Assembly (NCBI GenBank): GCA_043774925.1
Contig: JAYVSZ010000018.1
Span: forward strand, 1-64,000
Direction of reading: 5' to 3'
Length of the DNA stretch: 64,000 nucleotides
DNA from: JAYVSZ01 sp043774925
Lineage (GTDB): Bacteria; Pseudomonadota; Gammaproteobacteria; Burkholderiales; Methylophilaceae
Below the pieces are notes generated by a model. That model had not been told where the DNA came from and did not search any database. It saw nothing but the letters and a program-made list of their open reading frames with translations. A program made the position numbers and the translations under genes. Positions 1 through 8,892 of this stretch are shown one piece after another (positions within the stretch are counted from its first letter, which is position 1; each line of letters starts with the position of its first letter).

Positions 1-185
1 ATGTAACAATCCAGGCAGAGGTTTCTTCTTCCAATAAGCCGCTGTCAGTGCGCTCATGACCAAAGTCTGGGTCATTCGACTATCCATTGACCATCCCACA
101 ATCTCACAGGTATGCAAATCTTTAACCGCAGCTAGATACAGCCAACCTTCACCAGTAGGAATGTAAGTAATATCAAGATTAGAAA
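1..185 (-). pseudogene. IS3-family transposase (OrfB) fragment, cut by the window edge
   Basis: Reading the minus strand from about 185 down gives an open frame with DITYIPTGEGWLYLAAVKD and later CEIVGWSMDSRMTQTLV. This is the start of the integrase core of IS3-type OrfB, and the D of DITYI is the usual first catalytic Asp. No start codon or helix-turn-helix part precedes it: upstream the frame runs straight into the 3' end of the acetyltransferase gene, whose TAG stop is at 188-186. The 5' half of the transposase is therefore missing and this is a remnant. The rest would lie left of the window, so whether the 3' half is intact cannot be seen. Confidence 0.8.
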
Positions 186-635
186 CTATAGAAAAATACG
201 TCGCGCTTGTAGCTGGGTGCTTTCCCAACCTAAATGTTGGTAATAGCCAACTGCTGGCATATTTTCGATATCGATAAGCAATTGAGCGCGTGTTGCGCCT
301 TTGGCTTTTGCCCAGTCTAGTGCATAAGCAAGTAAGGTTTTGCCCAAACCTGCGTTGCGATAAGCTTGGCTAATTACCATGTCTTCTATCCATGCCGACG
401 GCGCACCTTGTGCAGTAGAAATGACTAACTGAGCACTTACCATGCCTATCGCTTTGCCTTGTGCATCGCGCGCCACTTTTATTACACAACGTTCTGGGTT
501 GGCAATAATTAATTCTAAGCCACAAATTTGTTTTGAGGTGTCAGCTGAAAAATCTTTCTCAATACTGAACAAATCAGCAAGTAAACTGACTAAGGATGGA
601 ATATCACTGATATTTGCTTCATTAATTACATGCAT
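186..635 (-). CDS. GNAT-family N-acetyltransferase
   Basis: The 149-residue protein has the GNAT fold signature: the acetyl-CoA loop region around residues 88-100 (ISQAYRNAGLGKTLLAYAL) corresponds to R/Q-x-x-G-x-G/A. It is preceded by an acidic strand (WIEDMVI) and followed by a C-terminal YYQHLGW motif typical of small-molecule acetyltransferases. The substrate cannot be told. It starts 8 bases after the stop of the XRE-cupin regulator gene on the same strand, so the two are probably co-transcribed. Its stop codon abuts a transposase remnant, so the 3' end may have been reshaped by an insertion; the domain itself looks full length. Confidence 0.85.
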   Translation of the reverse strand: MHVINEANISDIPSLVSLLADLFSIEKDFSADTSKQICGLELIIANPERCVIKVARDAQGKAIGMVSAQLVISTAQGAPSAWIEDMVISQAYRNAGLGKTLLAYALDWAKAKGATRAQLLIDIENMPAVGYYQHLGWESTQLQARRIFL

Positions 636-643
636 AACTTAAA

Positions 644-1291
644 CTATTCTTGTTCAAGCGCGTTTGCGGGTAAGTCGTAATGAATAGTGGCGAGAAAGCG
701 AATAGGTACTTCATTGTGTTTTTCAGGACGATGTGGAATTTCGCCGCGGAACGTGAGTGAGTCCCCTGGTTCAAGCGTAAACAACTCATCACCAACGCGG
801 TATTCCATTTTGCCTTCAAGCATATAAATAAACTCGGTACCAGGGTGCTCAAAACTTGAAAACTCTTCTCCTGGGTCTTCAAGCGAGATTAGAAATGGCT
901 CAAATATTTTTTGCGGGCCTTGATCATATGCAAGTAAATGATAAGTGTGTCCACTTTTTGTGCCGCGGCGAACAACCTCTAGACCTTGGCCTTTTTTTAC
1001 AAACTGTACTGAGCTACTTGGCAAGTTGTAACCTTGAAATAGGCGGGACAGTGTTACCCCAAGCGCATTGGCAAGTTGTTCCAACGTTTCTAAACTAGTT
1101 GACGAGAGGCCATTTTCAATCTTGCTAAGCATGCCGCGACTAATTCCGGCACGCTCTGATAGTTCAGCCAAGGTTAAGCTATGTTGTACACGTAGCTGAT
1201 GAATAGTATTACCCAAGAATCGATCGAGCGCTTTGCCTTGTGACTCTGTAGTGGCGGCAACATTGCTGGTTATATTGTCGTTTAAGCTCAT
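644..1291 (-). CDS. XRE-family transcriptional regulator with C-terminal cupin domain
   Basis: The 215-residue protein has an HTH of the XRE type at about residues 32-87 (LTLAELSERAGISRGMLSKIE) and a cupin_2 domain at about 140-205 (HPGTEFIYMLEGKMEYRVGDE, then LEPGDSLTFRGEIPHRPEKH). Such HTH-cupin proteins commonly sense a small metabolite and control neighbouring catabolic genes; PuuR-like regulators are examples. The gene is divergent from the methylamine (mgd-gmaS-mgs) operon, with 216 bp between the start codons holding repeated operator-like motifs. I infer it controls that operon, probably in response to methylamine, glutamate or an N-methylated intermediate. The effector is not visible in the sequence. 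Confidence 0.9.
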   Translation of the reverse strand: MSLNDNITSNVAATTESQGKALDRFLGNTIHQLRVQHSLTLAELSERAGISRGMLSKIENGLSSTSLETLEQLANALGVTLSRLFQGYNLPSSSVQFVKKGQGLEVVRRGTKSGHTYHLLAYDQGPQKIFEPFLISLEDPGEEFSSFEHPGTEFIYMLEGKMEYRVGDELFTLEPGDSLTFRGEIPHRPEKHNEVPIRFLATIHYDLPANALEQE

Positions 1292-1359
1292 CTTGGATTG
1301 AATCTTTTTAACGTGAAATTTAGGATTAAGTTTACTTGATAATTTAGCAAATCTCTATC

Positions 1360-1457
1360 AAAAGTTTCATGGTAATAAATATAGTTTCTAAATTACTTGA
1401 CAAACATTTTTGCTTTTGATGTAATAGAAAAAGTTTCATGAGAGTAAATAAAGTTTA
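1360..1457. promoter_or_regulatory. Promoter of the mgd operon with paired direct-repeat operator candidates
   Basis: A sigma-70 promoter is visible: TTGACA at 1397-1402, a 17-base spacer, TGTAAT at 1420-1425, predicted start near 1432. Two related 25-28 bp direct repeats flank it. The first (about 1361-1386) begins AAAGTTTCATG and the second (about 1430-1454) begins AAAAGTTTCATG; both end in AGTTT. Their GTTTC cores are 69 bp apart. Within each copy the AGTTT half-sites lie about 20 bp apart, two helical turns. A shorter repeat, TTACTTGA, lies at 1332-1339 and 1393-1400. The layout suits a dimeric regulator binding upstream and at the transcription start; the adjacent XRE-cupin protein is the obvious candidate. 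Confidence 0.6.
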
Positions 1458-1507
1458 TATAAAAACTATCTTTTATTGCATGGAGCAACTAATTAATGAG
1501 GGTTTAA

Positions 1508-2749
1508 ATGGCATATCAGTTGTTAAAATTTGCGCTTGGGGGTGAGTATAAAGAGCCCCGATTTTTTAGGGATTGCCAAACACCCAAGAAATCCTACGAT
1601 ACCATTATTATTGGTGGTGGCGGGCATGGTCTGGCAGCGGCTTATTACTTGGCAAACGATCATGGTATTACTAATGTTGCAGTGCTAGAAAAAGGTTATA
1701 TCGGCGGTGGTAATACAGGCCGCAATACGACAATTGTGCGCTCCAATTATTTGACACCAGATGGCGTTAATTTTTACGATGCCAGCGTTAAATTGTTCCA
1801 AGATTTGTCAGCTGAACTCGACATCAACTTATTTTACTCGAACCGCGGACATTTTACTCTAGCGCATACCGAATCCGCTATGCGCACCATGCGTTGGCGT
1901 GCAGAAGTGAATAAGCACGTTGGTGTCAAAAGTCGTGTGGTGGGTACTGATGAGATTTCCGCAGCATGCCCGCAACTAGATATTCAATGTAGTGGAAAAT
2001 CTCCGATTTTAGGTGCACTGTACCATGAGCCTGGCTCAATAGCGCGTCACGATGCTGTGGCTTGGGGTTATGCGCGTGGGGCGGATAGCATGGGTGTGGA
2101 GATTTTTCAAAATACTGAAGTGCAAAGTATTGATGTGCGTGATGGCCAAGTGCATGGAGTGCAAACCAATCGCGGTTATATTGCCACGGGCAAGATTTTG
2201 TCTGCTGTGGCGGGCTTTACACCGCGCATCACCAAAATGGTTGGCTTGCAAACACCGATAGTGATTCAGCCGCTCCAGGCTTGCGTTACAGAGCCGATGA
2301 AGCCTTGGCTGGATACTATTTTGGTGTCTGGTAGTTTGCATGTGTACGTCAGTCAATCGTCACGAGGCGAGCTGGTAATGGGCTCTTCGCTTGATCCTTA
2401 TGAAGTGCATCATACAAAATCGACATTTGATTTTGTCGAGGGCTTAGCCTCGCATATTAGCGATATGTTTCCGTTTTTATCAAACGTTAAAGTGGTGCGG
2501 CAATGGGCGGGCATGGCGGATGTAACGCCAGATTTTGCGCCACTCATGGGGATGACGCCGATAAAAGGCTTTTATTTAGATGCAGGCTGGGGGACATGGG
2601 GTTTTAAAGCTACGCCGATTAGCGGTAAAACCATGGCCTACACATTAGCAAACGATAAGCCACATGATTTGATTCATTCTTTCCGTTTATCACGCTTCGA
2701 AGAGTATGAATTAACAGGCGAGAAAGGCGCAGCCTCGGTAGGCCATTAA
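1508..2749 (+). CDS. mgdA: N-methylglutamate dehydrogenase subunit A (sarcosine oxidase beta-like)
   Basis: The 413-residue protein is a DAO-type FAD oxidoreductase of the SoxB family. The dinucleotide-binding GGGGHGLAAAYYLA lies near residues 36-50, followed by GGGNTGRNTTIVRSNY, typical of heterotetrameric sarcosine oxidase beta subunits, where a His or Arg in this stretch anchors the flavin. As part of MgdABCD it oxidises N-methylglutamate to glutamate and passes the methyl group to folate or releases formaldehyde. The start ATG follows GAGGG at 1499-1503. It is first in the operon mgdABCD-gmaS-mgsABC, and the pathway context separates it from true sarcosine oxidase. Confidence 0.92.
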   Translation: MAYQLLKFALGGEYKEPRFFRDCQTPKKSYDTIIIGGGGHGLAAAYYLANDHGITNVAVLEKGYIGGGNTGRNTTIVRSNYLTPDGVNFYDASVKLFQDLSAELDINLFYSNRGHFTLAHTESAMRTMRWRAEVNKHVGVKSRVVGTDEISAACPQLDIQCSGKSPILGALYHEPGSIARHDAVAWGYARGADSMGVEIFQNTEVQSIDVRDGQVHGVQTNRGYIATGKILSAVAGFTPRITKMVGLQTPIVIQPLQACVTEPMKPWLDTILVSGSLHVYVSQSSRGELVMGSSLDPYEVHHTKSTFDFVEGLASHISDMFPFLSNVKVVRQWAGMADVTPDFAPLMGMTPIKGFYLDAGWGTWGFKATPISGKTMAYTLANDKPHDLIHSFRLSRFEEYELTGEKGAASVGH

Positions 2750-2750
2750 T

Positions 2751-3047
2751 ATGAAACTTTTAAAATGTCCAATGAACGGTGTTCGTCCAATTGCAGAATT
2801 TGTATATGGCGGGGAATATCGCGAAATGCCTGATCCTGATACGAGTGATGATAAAACTTGGGCGGCATACGTGCATTACCGTGACAACGCACCTGGGGTT
2901 AAAAAAGAATGGTGGTATCACGCAGCCAGTGGCACCTGGTTTATTGCGGAGCGCAACACGTTAAGTGATGAGGTACTTACCACTTATCTAGCTAACGCAA
3001 TACCCAAAGCGGTCAAACCTAGCAAAAAAGCGGAGCAATCCACTTGA
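2751..3047 (+). CDS. mgdB: N-methylglutamate dehydrogenase subunit B (SoxD/delta-like)
   Basis: At 98 residues it matches the small zinc-site delta subunit of heterotetrameric sarcosine oxidases in length, in its conserved middle (EFVYGGEYREMPDP) and in its C-terminal half (KKEWWYHAASGTWFIAERN). In classic SoxD the first motif is CPxCG, with two zinc-ligand cysteines. Here it reads CPMNG, so the second Cys is an Asn. The gene starts one base after mgdA, and its TGA overlaps the TTG start of mgdC, so translation is probably coupled. Confidence 0.9.
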   Translation: MKLLKCPMNGVRPIAEFVYGGEYREMPDPDTSDDKTWAAYVHYRDNAPGVKKEWWYHAASGTWFIAERNTLSDEVLTTYLANAIPKAVKPSKKAEQST

Positions 3048-5926
3048 GACTGACAAAACAAGCGGGTGAATGGATTAGCCGCGATAAACCTGTGAAATTT
3101 AGCTTTGAAGGCCAAGCCTACACAGGCTTTGAAGGCGACACGATTTCCAGTGCATTATGGGCGGCAGGCGTCAAAGTGCTTGGGCGTAGCTTTAAGTATC
3201 ACCGCGCACGTGGTGTGCTTAGTTTTGCCAATCACGATGTGAATATTATGATGACAGATGGTATTGATACGAATATCCGTGCTGATGTTGTACGTGTAGA
3301 ACCAGGCATGGTGCTAAAAGCTGTAAACACTGATGGTGGCGTCATTGCCGACAGAAAAAAAATTATCGACTCCATGTCGCCATTATTGCCAGTAGGCTTC
3401 TATTACAAGGCGTTTCATAAACCTGCTGCATTTTTTCCATTTTGGGAGAAAATAATTCGTAAATCTGCAGGTTTGGGCGTGGTTAATTTTAATTACCCCC
3501 GTATCACCAAACGCAAACTCAATACATATTGCGACGTGCTGATTGTAGGTGCAGGCCCATCTGGCATGTCAGCCGCACTGGCGGCGGCTGCCGGCGGGTT
3601 GGAAGTCATTTTGGTTGATGAGAATGCACAATTTGGCGGTAGCCTTAGCTACGACCGCGCGGGTAGCGATTTGAGTCAAAAAACGTGTACCGAATTAGCA
3701 GAAAAAATCGCTGAAACAGCTAATATTCACGTTTATTTAGACGCATACGCAGCTGGTTATTATGCCGATCACATGGTGCCACTTGTCATGAAAGAAGGTA
3801 TTACCAAAGTACGCGCAAAAGCAGTTATTGTGGCTTCAGGCGCATTTGAACAGCCGCCTGTTTTTAATAATAATGATTTGCCAGGTGTAATGTTAGGCTC
3901 CGCTGCGCAACGCATGATATATCGCTATGGCATCAAACCATTTAATAATGGTGTTGTGGTAACTGCGAACGCACACGGTTATCGCGTTGCATTGGATTTG
4001 CTAAATGCTGGCTGTAAAGTAGTAGCTTTAGTGGATTTGCGCACCGAAAGGCAGCATGATCAATTGGCCTCGGAATTGCTACGCCGTGGTGTAAAAGTGT
4101 ATGCAGGAAGCTGTGTATATGAAGCTTTGCCGAGTAAAAATAAGCTTGGTGTGAGAGGTGCAATTATTTGCCCGTTTGATGAAAGCAACGGCACGGTAAA
4201 TGTAGATATAAAGACGACTGTAGAATGCGACGGTATTGCAATGAGCGCTGGTTGGGCGCCAGCTGCTGCTTTGCTATACCAATCTGGTATGGCAGTGCGA
4301 TATGACAACGATATTCAGCAATTTGTGCCAAAACAATTGCCGAGTGGTATTTTTGCAGCAGGTAAAGTAAATGGCGTATACGGTTTAGAGCAACGTCAAC
4401 AAGATGGTTTGCGTGCTGCGGTTGAAGTTTTAAACTATCTAGGTAAAAAAACCAAGAGTGTCGCCGTTGATGCACATCAAGGTGAGTCGCCTAGCCATCC
4501 TTACCCAATTGCTATGCATCCAAAAGGCAAAAATTTTGTCGATTTTGACGAAGATATTGCCGTAAAAGATTTTATTAATGCCGCAAAAGAAGGCTTTGAC
4601 AATATAGAACTGATGAAGCGTTTTACGACTGTAGGGATGGGACCAAGTCAAGGCAAGCATTCTAATATGAATGCGATTCGCATCTTAGCTAAAATTCGTA
4701 ATTTACCTGTTGAAAAAATCGGCACAACAACGGCTAGACCATTTTTCCATCCGACACCATTAGGACATTTGGGTGGCCGTAGCTTTCACTCGCATCGTAT
4801 TAGCACTATTCAAACCTGGCACAAAGCAGCAGGCGCAGTCTTTACTGATGTGGGGGTATGGTCAAGACCAGCTTATTACCAAAAAGCTAATTTAAGTAAG
4901 TTTGAAATTGTTCAGCAAGAAGCTATTGCCGTGCACGCATCTGTTGGTATTATCGATAGCAGCAGCATTGGCAAAATTGAAGTATGCGGGCCAGAGGCAG
5001 CAGAATTTTTAGAGCGTTTTTATGCTGGAAAATTTTCGAATCAAAAGCTCGGCACTAGCCGCTATTTGTTGTTGTTAGATGAGTTGGGAGTGGTGGTGGA
5101 TGATGGTGTTGCGTTGCGACTTGCAGATGAGTTATTTTATTTATCCGTCAGCACCTCTAGTGCAGCTTCTGTATATCGTGAAATGCAACGTTGGTTACAA
5201 ATATGGCAACTAAATGTCGGCTTAGTTAACGTTACAGGCGCTTATAGCTTGATTAATGTGGCAGGACCAAAATCGCGTGATGTTATAAATATGCTGGTAG
5301 ATATTGATTTATCTGACACAGCTTTTACTATGGGCAATGGTAGAGAGGTTGAAATTTTTGGTATCCCGGTGCGTGTTATTCGCGTAAGTTTTGTATCCAA
5401 AATCGCATACGAAATTCACTGCCCGAGTGCTTACGGCTTAAGCATATGGAAAGCTCTTATGGAAGCGGGCGCTAGCAACAATATCCAACCATTTGGCACT
5501 GAGGCACAACGCTTGTTGCGTTTAGAGCTTGGTCACTGCATGCCAGGCGTCGATACGGATGGTTTAACTAATCCATTTGAAATTGGCGCAGAATCTAGAC
5601 TTCGTATGGAAAAACCATTTTTTATAGGTAAGCGCAGTCTACAAATTATTGCCAAAAAAACGCCAAACAAAAAGCTTGTACCGTTTGTGTTGGAAGAAAA
5701 TTATTCGGGTGAAATGCCGCTTGATTGCAATTTGGTGATTGAAGCAGGCACCATAAAAGGCCGTGTCACCAGCATTAATTATAGCCCAGAGGCCAAACGC
5801 GTAATTGGTTTGGCATATGTTGACCCTAAACAAGCAGAGCTAAATAGCGTGTTTGAAATTCGCACCGATAACGGCTCTTTGGTAAAAGCGACGGTTGTTG
5901 CGACACCGTTTTATGACGCGAGATAA
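3044..5926 (+). CDS. mgdC: N-methylglutamate dehydrogenase subunit C (SoxA/alpha-like)
   Basis: This 960-residue subunit has the SoxA order. An N-terminal 2Fe-2S-ferredoxin-like fold (residues 15-100, with FEGDTISSALWAAGVKVLGR) comes first. A pyridine-nucleotide-disulfide oxidoreductase module follows (DVLIVGAGPSGMSAA near 165-180). The C-terminal third resembles the glycine-cleavage T protein and is expected to bind tetrahydrofolate. It should accept methylene groups from N-methylglutamate inside the MgdABCD complex. The start is TTG at 3044, supported by GGAG at 3032-3035 and by the 4-base TTGA overlap with mgdB. Length is normal and no frameshift was seen. Confidence 0.92.
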   Translation: MRLTKQAGEWISRDKPVKFSFEGQAYTGFEGDTISSALWAAGVKVLGRSFKYHRARGVLSFANHDVNIMMTDGIDTNIRADVVRVEPGMVLKAVNTDGGVIADRKKIIDSMSPLLPVGFYYKAFHKPAAFFPFWEKIIRKSAGLGVVNFNYPRITKRKLNTYCDVLIVGAGPSGMSAALAAAAGGLEVILVDENAQFGGSLSYDRAGSDLSQKTCTELAEKIAETANIHVYLDAYAAGYYADHMVPLVMKEGITKVRAKAVIVASGAFEQPPVFNNNDLPGVMLGSAAQRMIYRYGIKPFNNGVVVTANAHGYRVALDLLNAGCKVVALVDLRTERQHDQLASELLRRGVKVYAGSCVYEALPSKNKLGVRGAIICPFDESNGTVNVDIKTTVECDGIAMSAGWAPAAALLYQSGMAVRYDNDIQQFVPKQLPSGIFAAGKVNGVYGLEQRQQDGLRAAVEVLNYLGKKTKSVAVDAHQGESPSHPYPIAMHPKGKNFVDFDEDIAVKDFINAAKEGFDNIELMKRFTTVGMGPSQGKHSNMNAIRILAKIRNLPVEKIGTTTARPFFHPTPLGHLGGRSFHSHRISTIQTWHKAAGAVFTDVGVWSRPAYYQKANLSKFEIVQQEAIAVHASVGIIDSSSIGKIEVCGPEAAEFLERFYAGKFSNQKLGTSRYLLLLDELGVVVDDGVALRLADELFYLSVSTSSAASVYREMQRWLQIWQLNVGLVNVTGAYSLINVAGPKSRDVINMLVDIDLSDTAFTMGNGREVEIFGIPVRVIRVSFVSKIAYEIHCPSAYGLSIWKALMEAGASNNIQPFGTEAQRLLRLELGHCMPGVDTDGLTNPFEIGAESRLRMEKPFFIGKRSLQIIAKKTPNKKLVPFVLEENYSGEMPLDCNLVIEAGTIKGRVTSINYSPEAKRVIGLAYVDPKQAELNSVFEIRTDNGSLVKATVVATPFYDAR

Positions 5927-5929
5927 AAA

Positions 5930-6592
5930 ATGAAAGACTTGATTAAGAACACGCCAGCTGCCTATGCTCAACGAGGACTAAATGCCAAAATGGGCGTGAT
6001 CAACGGCATGGAAGTTGCTATGGAGTTTGCGGGTGCCAATATTGAAAGCGGCATTAAAAAAGTATTGGGTGTGACGGATGTAAGTTGCCTGAACCGTTTT
6101 GGCATTAAAGGACCTCAGGCAGAGAAATGGTTAGAAAGCAAAAAAATTAAAACGCCTGTGGAAAAAAATACTTGGCTTGAAAGCAAGGGCTGCTTGGTGA
6201 TGCGGCTTGGGGGCAGTGAGTTTCTGCTCGAAGACCAGTATGGCGAAAATAATATTGAAACGCTGGTGAGTTTTGATCAAGCCAAAACAGCATTGGCTTA
6301 TAAAGTTGCTCGCGCTGATGCAGCATATTTGTTGAGCGGTAGTGAGGTGCTGAATATGCTATCTGAGCTCTGTATGCTGGATTTGCATGAGGGTGCCCTG
6401 CCAAAAAATGGCTTGGTGATGACGCAAGTTGCTGGCATCTCTGCAACTTTATTACGACAAGATTTGAATAATGCGCCCGTATTTAGGCTTTGGTGCGATG
6501 GCAGCTACGGTGCATATATGTGGGACATGTTGTTAGAAGTAGCTAAAGAACTGGGTGGAGGCGCAGTCGGTTTTTCAAGTCATTTTAAGTAA
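5930..6592 (+). CDS. mgdD: N-methylglutamate dehydrogenase subunit D (SoxG/gamma-like)
   Basis: The 220-residue protein matches the gamma subunit of heterotetrameric sarcosine oxidases by size and position, and by a weak GcvT-like fold (DVSCLNRFGIKGPQAEKWLES early, then GGSEFLLED). The family is structural and poorly conserved, so the call rests mainly on its place directly after mgdC with a 3-base gap. It completes the four-subunit dehydrogenase that finishes methylamine oxidation. Confidence 0.88.
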   Translation: MKDLIKNTPAAYAQRGLNAKMGVINGMEVAMEFAGANIESGIKKVLGVTDVSCLNRFGIKGPQAEKWLESKKIKTPVEKNTWLESKGCLVMRLGGSEFLLEDQYGENNIETLVSFDQAKTALAYKVARADAAYLLSGSEVLNMLSELCMLDLHEGALPKNGLVMTQVAGISATLLRQDLNNAPVFRLWCDGSYGAYMWDMLLEVAKELGGGAVGFSSHFK

Positions 6593-6616
6593 TTACTATT
6601 TATAGGGGAGGCGAAA

Positions 6617-7963
6617 ATGAAGTCGCAAATAAAAACGTTAGCAGAAGGGCAAAAGTTTTTAAAGGATAACAACATCAAATATATTTTGGCGCAATTTGTA
6701 GATATTCATGGCTCTGCCAAAGTTAAATCAGTACCTGCTGCGCATTTGGAAGACATCTTGACAGCTGGCGCGGGTTTTGCAGGTGGCGCAATTTGGGGTA
6801 TGGGTATTGCGCCGAATGGTCCAGATTATATGGCGGTCGGCGAGCTTTCTACCTTGGCGCTTATTCCTTGGCAGCCAGGCTACGCGCGCATTATTTGCGA
6901 TGGCCACGTAAACGGCAAGCCTTATGAATATGATTCACGCGTGGTACTAAAAAAACAAGTCGCCCGCTTGGCGGAAAAAGGTTGGACGCTTTACACAGGG
7001 TTAGAACCAGAGTTTTCATTGCTGAAAAAAGATGAGTTTGGGCATGTGCATCCAGTAGATGATACAGATACGCTACAAAAGCCATGCTATGACTATAAAG
7101 GCATTACGCGGCAATCTGCTTTCTTAGAAAAGCTCACAGAATCGCTAATTGCAGCCGACTTAGATGTCTATCAAGTTGACCATGAGGATGCTAATGGCCA
7201 ATTTGAAATTAACTATACCTACGCTGATTGTTTAAAAAGTGCCGATGACTTTATTATGTTCAAAATGGCGGCGAGCGAAATTGCTAATTCTATGGGCATG
7301 ATTTGTTCACTCATGCCAAAACCTTTCAGTAACCGCCCTGGCAACGGCATGCACATGCATATGTCGATTGGTGATGGCAAAAAAACCTTGTTTCAGGACG
7401 ATAGCGATAAAACAGGGCTTGGTTTATCTAAATTGGCCTATCACTTTTTGGGCGGTATTTTGGCGCATGCGCCAGCACTTTGTGCGCTGGCAGCACCTTC
7501 AGTTAATTCATATAAGCGCTTGGTAGTAGGTAAATCACTCACTGGCGCAACTTGGGCACCTGCTTATATTTCATATGGAGATAATAATCGTAGCACCATG
7601 GTGCGCATTCCGTATGGTCGTTTGGAGCTACGTTTGCCCGATGGCGGTTGCAACCCTTATTTGACTGCTGCCGCAGTGATTGCAGCTGGTTTAGATGGTG
7701 TTGCGCGTGAGCTCCACCCAGGCAAGGGCAATGGCGATAACTTATATGATTATTCTGCCGAGCAACTCAAAGCCGCAGGCATTAGAATTTTACCGCAAAA
7801 TTTAAAAGAAGCGGTACAAGCATTTGCTGACGACGCAGTGTTGCGTGATGCGCTTGGCGAAAAGCTCTCACAAGAGTTTATAGACCTTAAAAACATGGAA
7901 TGGATTGAGTATTCTCGTCATGTTTCTGATTGGGAAATTGCGCGTTACGTTGAGTTTTTTTAG
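6617..7963 (+). CDS. gmaS: Gamma-glutamylmethylamide synthetase
   Basis: The 448-residue protein belongs to the glutamine synthetase superfamily. An N-terminal beta-grasp part (ILAQFVDIHGSAKVKSVP) precedes the catalytic domain, which has the metal-ligand stretch TGLEPEFSLL, the loop NGMHMHMSIGDG and the ATP/glutamate motif NNRSTMVRIPYGRLELRLPDGGCNPY. GmaS ligates methylamine to glutamate using ATP, giving gamma-glutamylmethylamide, the first step of the indirect pathway. An ordinary GlnA is less likely because the protein sits between mgd and mgs genes and is slightly shorter. The Shine-Dalgarno AGGGGAGG at 6604-6611 is the strongest in the operon. Confidence 0.93.
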   Translation: MKSQIKTLAEGQKFLKDNNIKYILAQFVDIHGSAKVKSVPAAHLEDILTAGAGFAGGAIWGMGIAPNGPDYMAVGELSTLALIPWQPGYARIICDGHVNGKPYEYDSRVVLKKQVARLAEKGWTLYTGLEPEFSLLKKDEFGHVHPVDDTDTLQKPCYDYKGITRQSAFLEKLTESLIAADLDVYQVDHEDANGQFEINYTYADCLKSADDFIMFKMAASEIANSMGMICSLMPKPFSNRPGNGMHMHMSIGDGKKTLFQDDSDKTGLGLSKLAYHFLGGILAHAPALCALAAPSVNSYKRLVVGKSLTGATWAPAYISYGDNNRSTMVRIPYGRLELRLPDGGCNPYLTAAAVIAAGLDGVARELHPGKGNGDNLYDYSAEQLKAAGIRILPQNLKEAVQAFADDAVLRDALGEKLSQEFIDLKNMEWIEYSRHVSDWEIARYVEFF

Positions 7964-7995
7964 TCATAAAAAAAAGAATTTATTAGGAGAGTGTG

Positions 7996-8892
7996 ATGTG
8001 TGGAATTGTAGGATTATTAGTGAGAAATCCCAAATTGTGTGACTCAATTGGTGAACTGATGCTGCCTATGTTAATCGGCATGACTGAGCGCGGACCTGAC
8101 TCAGCAGGAATGGCAATGTTTACCGCGCCAGTAGCCGCTGATGCGAGAAAGTTCAGCCTATATTCAGGTGCTTCCGATTTTAACTGGACTAAGTTAGGCC
8201 ATGATTTTGAAGCACATCTAAGCGCAAAAGCTAAAATTGAGCCAAAAGAAAATCATGCTGTGTTAACAACAACATTAACACCAGCAACAGTAAAAATGTG
8301 GTTAAAAGAACATTACCCACAATTGCATTTATTGTCTGTTGGTCAGTTAATGGACATCTATAAAGACGTAGGGACGCCACAACAAGTAGCTGATCGTTAC
8401 GACTTTAAACATTTCAAAGGTACGCACCTGGTTGGTCATACGCGTATGGCAACTGAATCTGCTGTAACGCCTGCACATGCGCATCCATTTACTGCTGGTG
8501 AAGACTGGTGCTTAGTGCACAACGGTTCTTTATCAAATGCAAATAACCTACGTCGCAAGTTAGAAAAAGAAGGTATCAACTTTGAAACAGACAACGATAC
8601 TGAAGCTGCTTGCCGCTTTTTGCAATGGCGCATGCGTGAAGGCGATGATCTTAAAACAGCCCTCAATCATGGCTTTGAAGAGCTTGATGGTTTTTACACA
8701 TTGTTAATGGGTACAAGCACTGAGCTTGCTTTAGTACGCGACCCATATGGTTGCAAACCAGCAATTATCGCTGAACATGATGACTATGTTGCAATTGCTT
8801 CTGAGTTCCGCTCATTAGCCCATTTGCCAGGTATTAAAAATGCGAAGGTGTTCGAGCCTTCACCCAAGGAGATGTATGTATGGAAACTCTAA
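7996..8892 (+). CDS. mgsA: N-methylglutamate synthase subunit A (class II glutamine amidotransferase)
   Basis: The mature protein would begin with Cys after Met removal (MCGIVGLLVRNP), the N-terminal nucleophile of class II amidotransferases, followed by the TERGPDSAGMAMF, GHTRMATES and HNGSLSNANNLR motifs. A longer frame from GTG 7993 would bury this Cys, so ATG 7996 is the correct start, 5 bases after AGGAGA. It corresponds to the amidase part of glutamate synthase. With MgsB and MgsC it makes N-methylglutamate from gamma-glutamylmethylamide and 2-oxoglutarate, transferring methylamine rather than ammonia. The end overlaps mgsB by 13 bases. Confidence 0.92.
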   Translation: MCGIVGLLVRNPKLCDSIGELMLPMLIGMTERGPDSAGMAMFTAPVAADARKFSLYSGASDFNWTKLGHDFEAHLSAKAKIEPKENHAVLTTTLTPATVKMWLKEHYPQLHLLSVGQLMDIYKDVGTPQQVADRYDFKHFKGTHLVGHTRMATESAVTPAHAHPFTAGEDWCLVHNGSLSNANNLRRKLEKEGINFETDNDTEAACRFLQWRMREGDDLKTALNHGFEELDGFYTLLMGTSTELALVRDPYGCKPAIIAEHDDYVAIASEFRSLAHLPGIKNAKVFEPSPKEMYVWKL

